The notes: a model not told the origin generated them from the letters alone. Numbered from the stretch's first letter, positions 25,145 through 34,081 are shown. The stretch is DNA of 64,000 nucleotides from DASYKS01 sp031404815 (GCA_031404815.1 JANNIH010000033.1:39356-103355), one strand, 5' to 3'. Made by a program: numbers and translations.

Positions 25145-25357
25145 ATGGCCAGCTCGCTGCTCTCTCGGAACGTCGGAACGATCGATCGCACCCTGCGCGT
25201 CCTCCTCGGCCTCGCGCTTCTGTCGCTCACCCTGTTCGGGCCGAAAACCCTCTGGGGCTTGGTCGGGCTCGTACCGCTTCTCACCGGGTTGGTCGGCAGC
25301 TGTCCGCTCTACAGCCTGCTCGGTTTGCGCACCTGCCCGCTGCCGACGTTGCGCTGA
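25145..25357 (+). CDS. DUF2892 (YgaP-like) small inner-membrane protein, second copy
   Basis: A 70-residue DUF2892 protein with two membrane helices (about 15-32 and 36-52) and the ending GSCPLYSLLGLRTCPLP. The N-terminus LLSRNVGTIDRTLRVLLGLA is typical of the family. Either 25145 or 25112 can be the start; both have a purine-rich site. It lies 44 bp upstream of an OsmC gene, which often shares a neighbourhood with thiol and sulfur genes, and is divergent from the sigma factor. Confidence 0.8.
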   Translation: MASSLLSRNVGTIDRTLRVLLGLALLSLTLFGPKTLWGLVGLVPLLTGLVGSCPLYSLLGLRTCPLPTLR

Positions 25358-25401
25358 CCCTTCGACCCTCTTTGTGCCGGAACTCCTCGAGGAACCAACC
25401 C

Positions 25402-25845
25402 ATGCCCGAACTCCACAGCACTTATGACGTCTCGGTCGCCTGGACCGGCGGCAAACAGGGAATCGCAAGCGCTCCGGACGGCCCCCCCGATCTCGCGATC
25501 GGCTCACCCCCCGCGTTCGGCGGGCCGGGCGGCCTCTGGACCCCGGAACATTTCTTCGTCGGCGCCGCGGTCGCCTGCTGGCTGACCACCTTCCTCGCGA
25601 TCGCCGAGCTGTCCAAGTTCGAACCGGTCGCCGTCTCCGCCGCCGGGGAAGGGTTTCTCGAAAAAGGGGACGATCGCCGCTTCGCGATCACCAAGATCAT
25701 CCTCCGCCCTCGCGTCACCGTCAAAAGCGAAGAGGAGCGGGACAAAGCCCTGCGCCTGATCCAGAAAGCGGAAGACGCCTGCCTGGTCGCCCGCTCGATG
25801 CGCGCGGCGGTGGTGCTCGAACCGGAGGTGGTGGTGGGGGTGTGA
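25402..25845 (+). CDS. OsmC family protein
   Basis: A 147-residue OsmC-family protein. Visible traits are the N-terminal beta strands (HSTYDVSVAWTGG), the long helix with the first reactive Cys (VGAAVACWLTTFLAIAELSK) and the second Cys in QKAEDACLVARSM near the C-terminus. Family members reduce organic hydroperoxides with these two Cys, although some have other roles. The spacing and length are normal. It probably shares an mRNA with the DUF2892 gene before it. Confidence 0.88.
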   Translation: MPELHSTYDVSVAWTGGKQGIASAPDGPPDLAIGSPPAFGGPGGLWTPEHFFVGAAVACWLTTFLAIAELSKFEPVAVSAAGEGFLEKGDDRRFAITKIILRPRVTVKSEEERDKALRLIQKAEDACLVARSMRAAVVLEPEVVVGV

Positions 25846-25849
25846 AAAA

Positions 25850-25874
25850 CGTCGGCGTCCCGTCGGCGCTTTTT
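25850..25874. repeat. 25-bp dispersed repeat, copy 2
   Basis: The near-identical partner of 24194-24218, directly after the OsmC stop. It is flanked by A5 on the left and ends in T5, which gives a terminator look in the plus direction, but its inner part is two direct GTCGGCG repeats and not a hairpin. Confidence 0.55.
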
Positions 25875-25888
25875 GCCGCGGCCTGGGC

Positions 25889-27169
25889 CTACTCGAAATA
25901 CCCCACCACATCGAGCACCAAGTGCGCCGTGCCGGACGCTTGGACCGGGCGCACCGAGAGGGAGCCCGCGGCTAGGCTCAAGACGGCGTTGTTGGTGCGG
26001 GTCTTGTTCGAGGAGTAGCTGAGCGCGGTGGCGATCGGCAGCGGCGTGCCGGTCGCCCAGGCGCGCAGATCGCCGCTCCGGGAGGGGGTGACGACGCTTA
26101 CGTTGAACGCGACCGATAGGGCGTCGGCCGGGACGCCGCAGAGGCCGGCGATCGGGAACGCCCGGTTCTGGTTCGCGGCGAGCGCCGGGCCGCCGTTCGT
26201 TCCGTTCGGGTTGCGGGTATCGACCGCGCGGCAGGGGGAGACGGGGTGGAAGCGCGACGCCGAGCGGTGGCAGACGCCCGAGCCGGCGTCGGTGAAGCTG
26301 CCGCCGGGGACGCCGACGAAGCGCCAGTCGTAGCCGGTGCGCCGGAGGGTCAATTCGAGCAGGCCGAAGTCGGTGGCCTGGGCGGCCTCGCGGTTCGCGT
26401 GGGTCGGTACTTGGGGATAGAGGATCTTGCCCCCCGTGCCGACCACGAACTGGCGCAGGCCGCGGGCCGGATCGGCGAGGCCGGTGGGGCCCTGCGGCGC
26501 GAAGCGCTCGTAGATGTGGTCGTGGCCGGTCAAGATCACGTCCGCCTTTGCATCTTCGAGCGCCTGCCAGAGTGCTTGAGTCTGCGGGTCGTCGCCGTGT
26601 GGGCCGGACGAGAAGCGCGGATGGTGCCAGGCCGCGAGCGTGCACACCCCTGGGTTCGCCGCGAGGTCGGCGCGCAGCCACTGCTCTTGCGGGGAGCCCG
26701 CGGCGCAGCCGCCGATCAGCGCGCAGTTGGAATTGAGCACGATCAGGTGCCAGCTGCCGAGATCGAAGCTGTACCACCCCTTCGCAGGGTCGCCCGCGGC
26801 GGCGCCGAAGTACTCGTAGTAGGCGGCGGCGTTCGGGGTCCCGTACTCGTGGTTGCCGGGGACCGGGCGGGTGACCGCTTTGACCCGCCCCCAGGAGGGA
26901 TCGTAGGAGGCGAGAAAATTGCCCAGCGAGCCGTCCTCGTACTGGAGATCGCCGAGCGGCAGGACGGCGTCGTAGTGGCCGGCGACCGCGAGGTCGGAGG
27001 TGGCTTTCATCCGGCAGGCGACGGCGGTGCCCAGACCGCCGTTGAAGTTGGGATCGGTGGGCGCGCAGGCGATGTCGCCGACCGCGGCGATCTTTACCGC
27101 GTGGGCCGCCGGGGCCGATAGGGTCGCGAGCGCCCACAGGGCGATGCCGAACCGCGGGCGCCGACTCAT
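25889..27169 (-). CDS. secreted purple-acid-phosphatase-like metallophosphoesterase with C-terminal extra domain
   Basis: A 426-residue exported enzyme. A signal peptide (about 1-24) precedes a calcineurin-like metallophosphoesterase domain (about 25-285) with all five blocks: VGDIAC, GDLQY, GNHEYG, AAWHHPRFS and GHDHIYER. It should hydrolyse phosphate esters with a two-metal centre outside the cytoplasm. The last 125 residues are a separate beta-rich module (FHPVSPCRAVDTRNPNG to SGTAHLVLDVVGYF) of a type found at the ends of many secreted proteins; its role, perhaps surface or carbohydrate binding, is unknown. It overlaps the cupin gene by 4 bp. Confidence 0.88.
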   Translation of the reverse strand: MSRRPRFGIALWALATLSAPAAHAVKIAAVGDIACAPTDPNFNGGLGTAVACRMKATSDLAVAGHYDAVLPLGDLQYEDGSLGNFLASYDPSWGRVKAVTRPVPGNHEYGTPNAAAYYEYFGAAAGDPAKGWYSFDLGSWHLIVLNSNCALIGGCAAGSPQEQWLRADLAANPGVCTLAAWHHPRFSSGPHGDDPQTQALWQALEDAKADVILTGHDHIYERFAPQGPTGLADPARGLRQFVVGTGGKILYPQVPTHANREAAQATDFGLLELTLRRTGYDWRFVGVPGGSFTDAGSGVCHRSASRFHPVSPCRAVDTRNPNGTNGGPALAANQNRAFPIAGLCGVPADALSVAFNVSVVTPSRSGDLRAWATGTPLPIATALSYSSNKTRTNNAVLSLAAGSLSVRPVQASGTAHLVLDVVGYFE

Positions 27170-27498
27170 GGTGCGGGTGCCAAGACCGCAAGCACCACCA
27201 GGCGCTCGGCGCCGTCGTTGCGAATGCCATGCGGCAGATCGGCGGGCGCGATCAGCATGTCGCCCGCGCTCATCGGCCGATCGCCGTCCGCGAGCAGGAA
27301 GAGGCCGCTGCCGGCGAGCACGTGGTACATCTTGTCCATCCCCGTGTGGGCGTGCAAGCGATGCTCTTGCCCCGGCTCGAAGGTGTTCAACCCGACCAGC
27401 AGGCGTTCGGATTCGAACAGGGTGACTTTGTCCATCCGATCGGGCGAAAAGGTGGCGCGATCGAGGGGACGGAACGGTTCGGGCGGACGGGTGGACAT
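27166..27498 (-). CDS. small cupin-domain protein
   Basis: A 110-residue single cupin. The two motifs are GQEHRLHAHTGMDKMYHVLAG (with metal-binding His residues and a Glu replaced by Asp) and DMLIAPADLPHGIRN. It may bind a metal and sense or convert a small ligand; substrate unknown. The frame starts at 27507, but MSTRPPEP at 27498 is a reasonable start. It is transcribed just before the metallophosphatase, with a 4-bp overlap, and divergently from the next cupin gene. Confidence 0.75.
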   Translation of the reverse strand: MSTRPPEPFRPLDRATFSPDRMDKVTLFESERLLVGLNTFEPGQEHRLHAHTGMDKMYHVLAGSGLFLLADGDRPMSAGDMLIAPADLPHGIRNDGAERLVVLAVLAPAP

Positions 27499-27607
27499 GG
27501 GCGTCATGATACCCTTATTGCTCTACGTTCAAGGAATTCATCGAAGTCTGCTCGTGAAATCTGTTCACCTGGTCTGCGCAGCTCGATCGAGCGCGCGGGA
27601 GATCGAC

Positions 27608-28048
27608 ATGAAGGATGACGCCACGGTCCACCCCGAGTTGGTCGAACGTCACGACGGAATCCAGGTCCTGCGCGGCGGGCAGGAGCACCGGCGGAGCTGG
27701 AACGGGATTCAGTACCAGCAGGGAATTTCCGGACGCAATGTCGGTGCCAAGAACCTCTCGATCAACGTCGCGACGGTGCCGCCCGGAGCGATCGCCTACG
27801 CCCACATCCACGACGGTTTCGAGGTCATGCTCTACATCGTCGAGGGGCGGGTGCGCCACGATTTCGGCGCTGACCTCGAGCACTCGGTCGAAAACGAGGC
27901 GGGCGACTTCATCTACATCGAGCCGGGCGTACCGCACGAGGTGTTCAATATCGGGAGCGGTCCGCTCACCGCCTTCGTCGCCCGCTCCACCGCCGACGAG
28001 TGGGACAAGATCATCGACGTGCCGAGCCGCTTCCGGCCGGTCGCTTGA
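27608..28048 (+). CDS. cupin-domain protein
   Basis: A 146-residue cupin protein. Motif 1 is PPGAIAYAHIHDGFEVMLYI then EGRVRH, and motif 2 GDFIYIEPGVPHEVFNIG; His and Glu ligands of a metal site are in place. The sequence RNVGAKNLSINVATVPPG resembles cupins that stand near sugar- or aromatic-compound enzymes, but nothing in the neighbourhood points to one substrate. It lies 10 bp before the dipeptidase gene, so the two are probably cotranscribed. Confidence 0.8.
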   Translation: MKDDATVHPELVERHDGIQVLRGGQEHRRSWNGIQYQQGISGRNVGAKNLSINVATVPPGAIAYAHIHDGFEVMLYIVEGRVRHDFGADLEHSVENEAGDFIYIEPGVPHEVFNIGSGPLTAFVARSTADEWDKIIDVPSRFRPVA

Positions 28049-28058
28049 GGGGCTCGCC

Positions 28059-29378
28059 ATGCGTCGAACGTTCGTACTGATCGGAGCCTGCCTCCTCTCC
28101 TTCTTGCCGGCATTCCCTAAGGCGCTCCGCGCCGCCACGCCCTGGACGCCGCCCGATCCGGCGCTGGTCGAGCGGGCGCGGAAGCTCCTGGTCGCCACCC
28201 CCCTGATCGACGGCCATAACGATCTCCCCTGGCAGTACCGGGAGCGGGTGAAGAACCGGCTCGGCGAGATCGATTTGGGCGTAGATCAGACCGCGCTCGA
28301 TCCGGCGTTTCATACCGACCTGCCCCGGCTGCGCAAAGGGGGCGTGGGTGCCCAGTTCTGGTCGGTCTATGTGCCGGTCAGCCTTGAAGGCGGGGCGGCG
28401 ACGCGCGCCGTGTTCGAGCAGATGGACGTGGTGCGCCGGCTGGTCGAGCGCTATCCGAACGATTTGGCACTTGCGTTTACGGCCGACGACATCGTGCGCA
28501 TTCATCAGGGCGGCGGGCAGAGCGGCAAGCAAAGCGGCAAGATCGCGTCGCTGATGGGGATGGAGGGGGGGCACGCGATCGACTCCTCGCTGCCCATCTT
28601 GCGCGCCTTCTACGCCGCGGGTGGGCGCTACATGACGATCACCCACACCAAGAACACCGCCTGGGCCGATGCCGCGACCGACGCGCCGAAGGCGGGCGGC
28701 CTCACCAAGTTCGGCGAGGAGGTGGTTCGCGAGATGAACCGGCTGGGCATGCTGGTCGATCTGTCGCACGTCTCGCCCGACACGATGAAGGACGCGCTCG
28801 CGGTGGCGGCTGCGCCGGTAATTTTTTCCCACTCTTCGGCGCGCGCGCTCTGCGATCATCCCCGGAACATCCCCGACGACGTGCTCGCGCTGCTGCCGAA
28901 GAACGGCGGTGTCGCGATGGTCACCTTCGTGCCATCGTTCCTCACCGAGGCGCGGCGGTGGTGGGGTGCGGCGCTCGACGGCGAAGAAAAGCGGCTCCAA
29001 GGGCTCCACCCGGAGAGCGCGGAGCGGGTGAAAACCGATTTGGCGTCCTGGAGGGTCGAACATCCCGAGCCCCGACCCTCGGTCGCCGACGTGGCGGACC
29101 ACATCGAGCACGTCAAAAAGATCGCCGGGATCGACCACGTGGGCATCGGCTCGGATTTCGACGGCATCACCTCGACGCCGATCGGCCTCGGCGGGGTTGA
29201 GGGTTTTCCCGTCGTGCTCGCCGAGCTGCTCCGCCGCGGTTGGACCGACGCCGAGATCAAGAAACTCGCGGGCGAAAACCTCCTGCGCGCCCTCCGCGAG
29301 GCCGAAACCGTGGCCAAGCGGCTCCAGAATGAGCGCCCCGCCTCCGAGGCGACGATCGAGAGCCTAGACCACCCGTAG
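28059..29378 (+). CDS. exported M19 family membrane dipeptidase
   Basis: A 439-residue zinc dipeptidase of the renal dipeptidase (M19) family. A signal peptide (about 1-26) is followed by the amidohydrolase-like barrel with the metal ligands HNDLPW (His and Asp), MGMEGGHAI (Glu), DLSHVSPDTM and FSHSSARALCDHPRN (His), and DHVGIGSDFDGI with the late Asp. It should cleave dipeptides, including D- or dehydro-dipeptides, in the periplasm. Length and motif order are normal for the family. Confidence 0.93.
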   Translation: MRRTFVLIGACLLSFLPAFPKALRAATPWTPPDPALVERARKLLVATPLIDGHNDLPWQYRERVKNRLGEIDLGVDQTALDPAFHTDLPRLRKGGVGAQFWSVYVPVSLEGGAATRAVFEQMDVVRRLVERYPNDLALAFTADDIVRIHQGGGQSGKQSGKIASLMGMEGGHAIDSSLPILRAFYAAGGRYMTITHTKNTAWADAATDAPKAGGLTKFGEEVVREMNRLGMLVDLSHVSPDTMKDALAVAAAPVIFSHSSARALCDHPRNIPDDVLALLPKNGGVAMVTFVPSFLTEARRWWGAALDGEEKRLQGLHPESAERVKTDLASWRVEHPEPRPSVADVADHIEHVKKIAGIDHVGIGSDFDGITSTPIGLGGVEGFPVVLAELLRRGWTDAEIKKLAGENLLRALREAETVAKRLQNERPASEATIESLDHP

Positions 29379-29422
29379 AGGGCCGACCTACGTGTCTGCC
29401 CTCGGTTCGGCCCGCACCCACC

Positions 29423-29466
29423 AGGGCGCACATGCAGGTGCGCAAGGGCGCACACGCAGGTGCGCC
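29423..29466. repeat. two tandem 22-bp repeats
   Basis: AGGGCGCACATGCAGGTGCG plus two bases is followed at once by a second copy with two changes (29423-29444 and 29445-29466). Each unit contains a GCGCAC/GTGCGC half-palindrome. It lies between converging genes, so it may form a hairpin that ends both transcripts. Confidence 0.65.
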
Positions 29467-29467
29467 C

Positions 29468-30040
29468 CTACGGGTTGTCCGTCTCCGGTGCCTCGTCGTC
29501 GGCCTCTTCGGGGCCGGCGACCACCAGGCCGCATTCGGGGCATTCTTCGTGGCCGGCCGGGACCTCGGTGCCGCAGGCGGGGCAGGCGCCGTGCCGTTCC
29601 TCGGGGAGCGTCGGCAGCTCTTCGCGTAGGCCCGCCAGGTAGACCTCGCGATCGATCGCTGCGGCGGCCTCGCCGTCTTCGCGGCGCACAGAAAGGGCGA
29701 AGTGGCGGGAGTCGCCGGCCAGCGGATCGATCCGGGCCGGGATGTCTCGCGCGGCGAGCGCGGCGGCGAGGTCCTGGATCCAGTCGAGGTCGGCGCGGCG
29801 GAGCACCACGACCTCGGCGTCCGGCGGGATCGCGGGCGCTCGCTCGGGGGTTTCGTCCTCGTCGTCCCACTCGTCGTCGTCCGGTTCGGGCTCCGCCGGT
29901 TCCGGGGCTTCCGGAGCGGGCGGGAGATCGTCGTCGTCGTCTTCGTCGTCACGCTCTTGGGTCGGGCCGCCGCAATCGAGGCATGCCGTGATGTGGGGTT
30001 GAAAATCCGAGCGGCAGCGCGGGCAATGGCGGATGAGCAT
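29468..30040 (-). CDS. double zinc-ribbon, acidic-linker protein of unknown function
   Basis: A 190-residue cytoplasmic protein with a zinc ribbon at each end: CPRCRSDFQPHITACLDCGG at about 5-24 and CPACGTEVPAGHEECPECGL at about 152-171. Between them is a very acidic, probably disordered linker (runs of D and E at about 28-70) and a small alpha/beta domain (about 75-145; EVVVLRRADLDWIQDLAAAL). The middle domain recalls DUF2007-like folds used to compare residue pairs, but the match is weak. The start MLIRHCPRC is preferred to 30073. No partner is suggested by the neighbours. Confidence 0.65.
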   Translation of the reverse strand: MLIRHCPRCRSDFQPHITACLDCGGPTQERDDEDDDDDLPPAPEAPEPAEPEPDDDEWDDEDETPERAPAIPPDAEVVVLRRADLDWIQDLAAALAARDIPARIDPLAGDSRHFALSVRREDGEAAAAIDREVYLAGLREELPTLPEERHGACPACGTEVPAGHEECPECGLVVAGPEEADDEAPETDNP

Positions 30041-30140
30041 CGGTGATCTCCGTTGCGAGAGGCTTGAGATCATGAATATAGAACGCCGCGGCCGGAATTT
30101 GGTCCGTGGCGCCGGATGAATCTAGAATGCATGACCAGCT

Positions 30141-31160
30141 ATGAATCCCGGAATCCGATCCGAAGCGGTTCGCCGTTGGACGCGCCGCGGCCTCGTTTTG
30201 CTGCTGTTGCCGCTGCTCGCGACGCTGTCGGTGCGTGGCGCCGACTTCGAAGGGGAGCCGGGCGAGCTGTCGGCCGCCGAGGTCGCCTGCGATGCCCTCC
30301 GCTTGGGCAGTCTGCTCGAGCGGATCGCGGTCTCGGCGCCGGGCACAGCCAAAACGACCGGCCTCGCGCTCTCGTTCACCGCGAGCGGCGATTTCGCCGG
30401 GATCGCGACCAGCGGCAGCGCGCCGGGGAGCCCCGGGGCGGCGCTCGCGTTCTCGACCAATCCGGAAGAGACGACGCTGTTGCGCAACCCGGCCCGGCCG
30501 CAACTCTTCTCGGTCAGCCTGACCCGCAACGATTTGAACTCCAATCTGGTCGCAGCGGGCGATACGGAAGAGCTGCGCCTGAGCTTGAACCCGACCCTCG
30601 ATCTGGCGAACCCGCCCACGGGCAATCTGCTCGCGCTCAACAATCTCAAAGCAGAGGCCGGTGCCGCGGCGAAATCGACCGACGCCAAACCGGGGCGCGG
30701 CCTCGGCTCGTCAATCGTCGCCTGCCATGGCGACTTCTCGGCTCGGGACGTTCACCTCTTCCGCGTCCTGTCGAGGATCGTGCGGGTGGAAGTGCCCGGT
30801 GCGCGGAGTGTGAAGCTCGCGATCTATCGGCGGACTTTCGTCGACAACTACCGGCTCGAGGCCGATGCCTTCGATGCCTCCGGCGCGAGCCTGGGGCGGC
30901 TCTCGGCCGCGTTCTCGATCGCCTCGCAGCCGTCGGGGGAGCTCGGTGGGGCTTCCCTTCTGATCTTCGCTCCCTGTCAGCCGGGTTCGAACACCGAATG
31001 CACGAGTTTGGTCGGGGATGGCGCGATCGCGCTGTTCGAACCGGTGGCCTCCGGGCTGCCGCCCCCGACCCCCTACCGCGCCTCGACCGCCGGGCCGCTT
31101 GAGGTTGAGGTGGATCTCGCCGACCTGCTCGGCGACACGACCTGGAGGCGTCCGCTGTGA
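30141..31160 (+). CDS. exported protein sharing a 300-residue domain with the next gene
   Basis: A 339-residue secreted protein. After a signal peptide (about 15-34) nearly the whole chain (about 43-339) is homologous to the C-terminal half of the next gene's product: both contain AFSTNPEETTLL, RPQLFSVSL, DAKPGRG, a CHGDF box, DVHLFRVLS and a closing DLLG.T.WRRPL. The domain has no recognisable catalytic motif; four Cys could form disulfides. Its stop overlaps the GTG of the next gene (GTGA), so the two are coupled. The family is not recognised; a surface or matrix role is only a guess. Confidence 0.65.
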   Translation: MNPGIRSEAVRRWTRRGLVLLLLPLLATLSVRGADFEGEPGELSAAEVACDALRLGSLLERIAVSAPGTAKTTGLALSFTASGDFAGIATSGSAPGSPGAALAFSTNPEETTLLRNPARPQLFSVSLTRNDLNSNLVAAGDTEELRLSLNPTLDLANPPTGNLLALNNLKAEAGAAAKSTDAKPGRGLGSSIVACHGDFSARDVHLFRVLSRIVRVEVPGARSVKLAIYRRTFVDNYRLEADAFDASGASLGRLSAAFSIASQPSGELGGASLLIFAPCQPGSNTECTSLVGDGAIALFEPVASGLPPPTPYRASTAGPLEVEVDLADLLGDTTWRRPL

Positions 31161-33178
31161 GCCGACCCGCGATCCACCGCCGCTTCCTTGCGCTGGCCCT
31201 CTCTGCCCTGCTCGGCGCCGGCGGGGGAGCGCTCGCCGCCGCCACCTTTACCGTGCGCTCTCTCTCGAACAACACCTTCGTCCCCTCGAACCTGACCATC
31301 TCGGTGGGCGATTCCGTGACCTTCGTGAACCAGGGGAGCGGTCTGCACAACGTGATCGAAGACGGCAACGCGTTCCGCTGCGCCGAGGGGTGCGACGGCT
31401 TAGGAGGTGACGGCGATCCGTCGTCGTCCGATTGGAGCTTCACCCTGATCTTTGCCACCCCCGGGACGGTCGGCTACTACTGCGATGTCCATGGCACTCC
31501 CGGCACGGGGATGTTCGGCCGGATTCAGGTGGTCGCCCCCGGCTCGCCGGGCACGTTCGACCTCTCGGCCGCCACCTATGCGGCCGGCGAGTCGAGCGGC
31601 GGCGCGGCCATCGTCGTCCGGCGTTCCGGCGGCATCACCGGGGCCGTCTCGGTGCGCTATGCGGCGATCGGGATCACAGCCGGGAGCGATGACTTCACCC
31701 AACAGATCGGTACGCTCACCTGGGCCGACGGAGACGGCGCGGTGAAGACCTTCTCGGTGCCGATCACCAACGATACGCGGGTCGAAGGGAACGAGACGGT
31801 GCAGCTGACGCTGTCGAACCCGATCGGCGGCGTCGCGATCGGCCGGGCGACCGCTCTGCTCACGATCGTCGATGACGACGCGGGCAGCTCGCCCGGCCGA
31901 CTCCGCTTCCGCGCGCCGAGCTTCGCCGGGCCTGAAGGGGGGAGCGTTCAGGTGATCGTCGTGCGCACCGACGGCGCGCTTGGGCCGGTCGCGGTGGGCT
32001 ACGCCACGAGCGATGGCTCGGCCGCGACCGGTGCGGCGACCGCCGGTTCCGACTACACGTCCGCCACCGGCACGATTCTCTACGCGGCCGGAGAGATGGG
32101 GGAAAAGACGATCTCGATCCCGCTCGCCGTTGACGATGACGAGCCGGGGGTGCCCGACCGGGCCGAGGCGTTCGGGATCGCTCTCGCCAATCCGACCGGC
32201 GGCGCGGTGCTGCGCGATCCGTCGAGCGCCGACCTGATCATCCTGCCGGAGCGGGCGTCGGGTGGGGCGCTCTCCATAAGTGACGTTGCATGCGACGCGG
32301 GGCGCCTCTCCGGCCTGCTCGCGCGCAGCCGGGCTTCCGCCCCGCGGTCGAGCCGGCCGACTTCGCTCGCCGCCTCGTTCACCGGGACGGGCGATTTCGC
32401 GGGCCTTGCTACCACCGGGATCGGCGGCGCCACCGGGGCAGGAGAGGTGGCGCTCGCTTTTTCGACCAACCCGGAAGAGACGACGCTGCTCGCGAACCCT
32501 TCCCGGCCGCAGCTCTTCTCGGTCAGCCTGGCCCGGAACGAGCTGAATTCCGACCTGGTGGCCGCGGGCGCGGCCGACGAGTTGCGGTTGACCCTCAACC
32601 CGACGCTCGACGCCAATCCCCCGGCCGGCAACCTGCTCGGAATCGACAACCTGCTCCCGACCGCCGGGCGGCCGGCCCACCCTGCCGACGCCAAACCGGG
32701 GCGCGGCATCGCGCCGCTGCTGGCTCCATGCCATGGCGATTTCGGCCCGGGGGACGTCCACCTCTTCCGCGTCCTCTCGAAACTCGCGCGCGGCGAAGCG
32801 GCGGGGGCGAGCGGCTCTAAGCTCGCGATCTACCGCGCTCCCGAGCCCGATCGCTATCGCCTCGATCTCATCCCTCTCGACGCCGCCGGCTTAGGGTCCG
32901 GCCGGTTCGCGGTCGAGATCGACGTGGTGCGCTCTCTAACCGGTGAGCTCATGGGCGGCACGCTCCGCCGGCTCGGACCCTGCGCCGCGGGGGAGGCGAC
33001 CGGCTGTACCGATCCGACCGGTCTCGCGGCCAACGCCGCGCTTGTTTTGTACAAGCCGGTGGCGTCGGAAACGCCTCCGGCCTCGCCTTATCGAATCTCC
33101 GCCTCCGGACCCGTAGAGGTGGCGGTGGACTTTGCCGACCTGCTCGGCGGCACGGCGTGGCGCCGGCCTCTGGAATGA
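31157..33178 (+). CDS. secreted cupredoxin / two Calx-beta / shared-domain protein
   Basis: A 673-residue exported multidomain protein with a GTG start. Signal peptide about 1-28; a plastocyanin-like cupredoxin (about 29-128) with the blue-copper ligands visible as GSGLHNV and GYYCDVHGTPGTGM (His, Cys, His, Met); two Calx-beta domains (about 132-240 and 250-362; DDDAG and AVDDDEPGVPDRAEAFGIAL carry the calcium-binding acidic ends); and the 300-residue domain shared with the gene before it (about 372-673). It should bind copper and calcium outside the cell; redox partners are unknown. Duplication of the shared domain is probably local. Confidence 0.78.
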   Translation: MSRPAIHRRFLALALSALLGAGGGALAAATFTVRSLSNNTFVPSNLTISVGDSVTFVNQGSGLHNVIEDGNAFRCAEGCDGLGGDGDPSSSDWSFTLIFATPGTVGYYCDVHGTPGTGMFGRIQVVAPGSPGTFDLSAATYAAGESSGGAAIVVRRSGGITGAVSVRYAAIGITAGSDDFTQQIGTLTWADGDGAVKTFSVPITNDTRVEGNETVQLTLSNPIGGVAIGRATALLTIVDDDAGSSPGRLRFRAPSFAGPEGGSVQVIVVRTDGALGPVAVGYATSDGSAATGAATAGSDYTSATGTILYAAGEMGEKTISIPLAVDDDEPGVPDRAEAFGIALANPTGGAVLRDPSSADLIILPERASGGALSISDVACDAGRLSGLLARSRASAPRSSRPTSLAASFTGTGDFAGLATTGIGGATGAGEVALAFSTNPEETTLLANPSRPQLFSVSLARNELNSDLVAAGAADELRLTLNPTLDANPPAGNLLGIDNLLPTAGRPAHPADAKPGRGIAPLLAPCHGDFGPGDVHLFRVLSKLARGEAAGASGSKLAIYRAPEPDRYRLDLIPLDAAGLGSGRFAVEIDVVRSLTGELMGGTLRRLGPCAAGEATGCTDPTGLAANAALVLYKPVASETPPASPYRISASGPVEVAVDFADLLGGTAWRRPLE

Positions 33179-33302
33179 GGGAAAACGGTGTTCATTCGCG
33201 GGGAGTCGAGCCGCGCGGTATTCTCGGCCCAGATTTCGAGGTCCATCTCTCTAGCGAGCCGGAGCCCGCGCGCTTCCGGCTCGCCTCCCAAGGAGTCTTC
33301 TT

Positions 33303-34022
33303 ATGATCGCTTGCCGCCGCCGTAGCACGACCGCCGCAGGTCTCGTCGCTGTTTTGACCCTGGCGCTCGCCGCGCCGATCCCCTCTCGGGCGGCAGGAAC
33401 GCCGCTCGGTGCCGACTCGCCGGAGAAACTGGTCGAGCGGATGCGCCAATCGGCGCAGAAGAAGGACTTCCGCGAGCTCGCCGCCTGCCTGGCGCCGGAG
33501 CCGCGCAAAGAGCTGGCCCAGATGATCTGGATGGGCGCCACGATGATGATCGGCATGGCGACCGCGATGGGCTCGGTGGGCACCGAGCTGGCCGCCGGGA
33601 TGGCCGAGGCCATCGGCGGCGAGGCGGGTGAGGGGGAGGCGAAGGCTCAGAAGGCGCCGGAAGCGCCGAAGATCGACCCCAAGCTCGCGGCGCTCTCCAA
33701 GCGCTACGACGAGGTGGCGCACAAGCACGGCCTGCCCGGGCTCAAGGACGACGCCGTCCCCGATTCCGACCCGGCGGCGCTGTTCGCGAAGATCGACGCG
33801 GTCGAGGTGGTCGGCGACTTCGGCGCCCTGCTCGAAGGGATCGGCGACGCGACCGGCGAGGCCGCGCCCGCTCCCCCCGCGCCCGAAGGGAAACTCGAAG
33901 GGCTCGAGATCGACGGCGAGAAGGCGACGGCGACGCTCGACGGAGAAGCGGTCAACTTCGTCAAGATCGAGGGGCGCTGGTACATCGCCGAGCTGCCGAA
34001 GAAGCCCGGAGCCGGCGAGTAA
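33303..34022 (+). CDS. exported protein of unknown function, Ala/Glu-rich
   Basis: A 239-residue secreted protein. A signal peptide (about 10-31) precedes a helical segment (SPEKLVERMRQSAQKKDFRE, LAACLAPEPRKELAQMIWMG), a Met/Ala-rich stretch (about 75-105) that could be a membrane-seeking helix, an acidic linker, and a C-terminal fold (about 185-235) with ATATLDGEAVNFVKIEGRWYI, which is typical of DUF4878- or lumazine-like lipoprotein tails. No enzyme motif is seen. It lies between two large secreted proteins. Confidence 0.55.
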   Translation: MIACRRRSTTAAGLVAVLTLALAAPIPSRAAGTPLGADSPEKLVERMRQSAQKKDFRELAACLAPEPRKELAQMIWMGATMMIGMATAMGSVGTELAAGMAEAIGGEAGEGEAKAQKAPEAPKIDPKLAALSKRYDEVAHKHGLPGLKDDAVPDSDPAALFAKIDAVEVVGDFGALLEGIGDATGEAAPAPPAPEGKLEGLEIDGEKATATLDGEAVNFVKIEGRWYIAELPKKPGAGE

Positions 34023-34041
34023 GAAAGAAGCGATTGGGAAC

Positions 34042-34081
34042 TGCACATTGGGATGTGCAGGGCGGGCCAAGACCGCCCTGC
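34042..34081. terminator. two overlapping hairpins
   Basis: An 8-bp stem (34042-34049 with 34054-34061, loop TGGG) and another 8-bp stem (34059-34066 with 34074-34081, 7-nt loop) share the bases 34059-34061, so they are mutually exclusive. They lie 20 bp after the stop of the preceding gene and may end its transcript. No T-tract follows. Confidence 0.4.

Noticed and set aside
29423..29466. Start of a CRISPR or larger satellite
   Set aside because: Only two tandem units of 22 bp, without spacers.
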